DNA of 6,592 nt from an uncultured Erysipelotrichaceae bacterium (lineage in GTDB: Bacteria > Bacillota_I > Bacilli_A > RF39 > UBA660). The stretch is from assembly GCA_902797275.1 (NCBI GenBank), contig CADBSI010000026.1, forward strand, positions 1 through 6,592, given 5' to 3'. Position 1 is the first letter of the stretch, and the number at the start of each line of letters is the position of its first letter. Shown one piece after another: positions 5,943 to 6,592 of this stretch. The translations under genes were made by a program, and so were the position numbers. The notes beneath the pieces are model-generated. The model ran no database searches, was not told the DNA's origin, and saw only the letters and a list, made by a program, of their open reading frames with translations.

Positions 5943-6052
5943 CTTAGGACAATTTTAAGTTTTTGAAATAGTTTTAAGTTAAATTTTAGGTTTTTTCCTA
6001 AGATAAATATTAAAATTGAAGGCTTATTTTTTTTAAAAGTTAAATTTATCTT
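5943..6052 (+). other. Overlapping, mutually exclusive inverted repeats upstream of recA
   Basis: Three pairings compete for the same strand. CTTAGGA (5943-5949) pairs with TCCTAAG (5996-6002). ATTTTAGG (5983-5990) pairs with CCTAAGAT (5997-6004) around six T, with one G-T pair. AAGATAAAT (6000-6008) pairs with ATTTATCTT (6044-6052), followed by three further T. This resembles a switch or attenuator layout, but no known riboswitch core was recognised, and it is unknown whether the region is transcribed. Confidence 0.35.
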
Positions 6053-6053
6053 T

Positions 6054-6082
6054 TTGACTTTATATTCTTTATTTAGTAAAGT
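6054..6082 (+). promoter_or_regulatory. Possible distal recA promoter
   Basis: TTGACT (6054-6059), a 17-base spacer and TAAAGT (6077-6082). It would give a leader of roughly 110 bases before recA. The -10 matches consensus at only four of six positions and lies in AT-rich DNA, so support is modest. Confidence 0.35.
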
Positions 6083-6135
6083 TGATGTGTTGCTTAGTAT
6101 TTTAATTAGTAAATCTTAGTAATCAAATAGTAGTA
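6074..6135 (+). repeat. Cluster of six TAGTA repeats upstream of recA
   Basis: TAGTA starts at 6074, 6095, 6107, 6117, 6128 and 6131, four of them preceded by T (TTAGTA). The first five are spaced 21, 12, 10 and 11 bases apart, close to one or two turns of the DNA helix. The cluster ends six bases before the palindrome in the recA promoter. Confidence 0.6.
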
Positions 6136-6140
6136 AAATG

Positions 6141-6165
6141 ACTTGATTATTTAAAAATATCAAGT
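6141..6165. promoter_or_regulatory. Operator-like palindrome within the recA promoter
   Basis: ACTTGAT (6141-6147) and ATCAAGT (6159-6165) are perfect inverted repeats separated by 11 bases. The left arm covers most of the -35 box and the right arm abuts the -10 box. A dimeric regulator bound here would block RNA polymerase. It does not match the Bacillus-type LexA box. Confidence 0.5.
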
Positions 6166-6171
6166 TAAAAT
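6143..6171 (+). promoter_or_regulatory. Proximal recA promoter
   Basis: TTGATT (6143-6148), a 17-base spacer and TAAAAT (6166-6171), the same -10 hexamer as sepF. Transcription would start near 6178, nine bases before AAGGAGG (6187-6193). Confidence 0.75.
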
Positions 6172-6196
6172 AAAGTTATCAATTATAAGGAGGAAT

Positions 6197-6592
6197 ATGG
6201 AAAAGAAAGATGTTGATAAAACTTTAGAAAATGTTTTAGCTGATTTAGAAAAACAATTTGGTAAGGGTGCTGTTATGAGGCTTGGGGATAATCATCATGC
6301 TAAGGTTGAAGTGGTTTCAAGCGGATCGTTATCTCTTGATATAGCTCTTGGAGCAGGAGGTTATCCTAAGGGAAGAATTATTGAAATATTTGGACCTGAA
6401 TCAAGTGGTAAAACAACGTTTGCTCTTCATGCTATAGCTGAGGTGCAAAAATTAGGAGGAAGAGCAGCTTTTATAGATGCTGAACATGCCTTAGATCCTA
6501 TATATGCTAAGAATTTAGGTGTTGATATTAATAATTTATTACTTGCTCAACCAGATACAGGTGAACAAGCTTTAGAAATATGTGAAGCTTTA
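6197..6592 (+). CDS. recA: Recombinase RecA, N-terminal 132 residues (cut by window end)
   Basis: RecA forms ATP-dependent filaments on single-stranded DNA, catalyses strand exchange, and stimulates LexA self-cleavage where LexA exists. The visible part covers the N-terminal polymerisation helix (about 5-21), QFGKGAVMRLG (20-30), SSGSLSLDIALGAGGYPKGRIIEIFGPE, the Walker A motif GPESSGKT (66-73) and IDAEHALDP (93-101), with E96 matching the catalytic Glu96 of E. coli RecA. The sequence then runs to DTGEQALEI near the right edge. The ATG at 6197 is the only plausible start, as no other Met precedes residue 27. AAGGAGG ends only three bases before it, an unusually short spacing. The frame is open to the last base, so the rest of the gene lies outside the window. 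Confidence 0.98.
   Translation, partial: MEKKDVDKTLENVLADLEKQFGKGAVMRLGDNHHAKVEVVSSGSLSLDIALGAGGYPKGRIIEIFGPESSGKTTFALHAIAEVQKLGGRAAFIDAEHALDPIYAKNLGVDINNLLLAQPDTGEQALEICEAL

Larger units (their letters stand above)
5758..6196. other. Extremely AT-rich divergent intergenic region between yigZ and recA
   Basis: No credible coding sequence lies in these roughly 440 bases. The left part is almost pure A/T (16 G or C among the 180 bases 5761-5940, by hand count) with long A and T runs and four TTTCTA copies. The middle (5943-6052) holds overlapping inverted repeats. The right part carries TAGTA repeats and the recA promoter. The left edge contains the yigZ promoter. Confidence 0.85.

Noticed and set aside
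5931..5966. Short reading frame of 11 codons starting at ATG 5931
   Set aside because: No ribosome binding site, low-complexity T-run codons and no recognisable peptide; treated as chance.
6085..6105. Leader-peptide-like frame of six codons (MCCLVF) upstream of recA
   Set aside because: No ribosome binding site, and it depends on the weak distal promoter; no attenuator logic linking it to recA.
5758..6196. 6S, RNase P, tmRNA or SRP RNA gene in the long intergenic region
   Set aside because: No conserved core sequences recognised and the G/C content is far too low for these structured RNAs.
1..6592. CRISPR arrays, insertion sequences, integrase or phage genes, toxin-antitoxin genes
   Set aside because: No spaced repeats, transposase or integrase motifs, or terminal inverted repeats seen; the tRNA-Ser 3' end shows no nearby integrated element within the window.

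Overview
The window looks like chromosomal DNA from a very AT-rich, low-GC Gram-positive bacterium (Bacillota). Uncultured gut Bacilli near the Erysipelotrichales/RF39/Mollicutes group would fit, but no lineage-specific marker is present, so this is inference. TGG is used for Trp, and TGA ends sepF and the zinc-ribbon gene, so the code appears standard. SepF suggests FtsZ-based, probably walled-cell division. Housekeeping genes carry Shine-Dalgarno sites and sigma-A-like promoters with 17-bp spacers.

Layout. Positions 1-85 are the 3' part of a tRNA-Ser(GCU), followed by a hairpin terminator. A strong promoter then reads into ackA (acetate kinase), nrnA (DHH-family nanoRNase/pAp phosphatase) and engB (ribosome-assembly GTPase). 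These form a tight operon ending in a 13-bp terminator. A second near-consensus promoter drives sepF, followed by a membrane gene with an N-terminal zinc ribbon (DUF4234 type) and, overlapping it by ATGA, a small DUF2752-type membrane protein with a CPGCG motif. An AT-rich terminator closes this unit. Next is a ZIP-family metal transporter (zupT-like) with no visible ribosome binding site. It meets yigZ (IMPACT family, minus strand) tail to tail with a 4-bp overlap. A roughly 450-bp, extremely AT-rich divergent intergenic region precedes recA, which runs off the right edge.

How the genes relate. Most are conserved housekeeping functions: acetate/ATP metabolism, RNA fragment turnover, 50S assembly, division, metal uptake and recombination. 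The parts least explained by known biology are the zinc-ribbon/DUF2752 membrane pair downstream of sepF and the recA upstream region. The latter holds a 7-11-7 palindrome inside the recA promoter, six TAGTA copies mostly about one helical turn apart, and three mutually exclusive hairpins. I saw no mobile element, CRISPR array, phage gene or defence system. The evidence for a new system is limited to these regulatory and hypothetical-protein observations.
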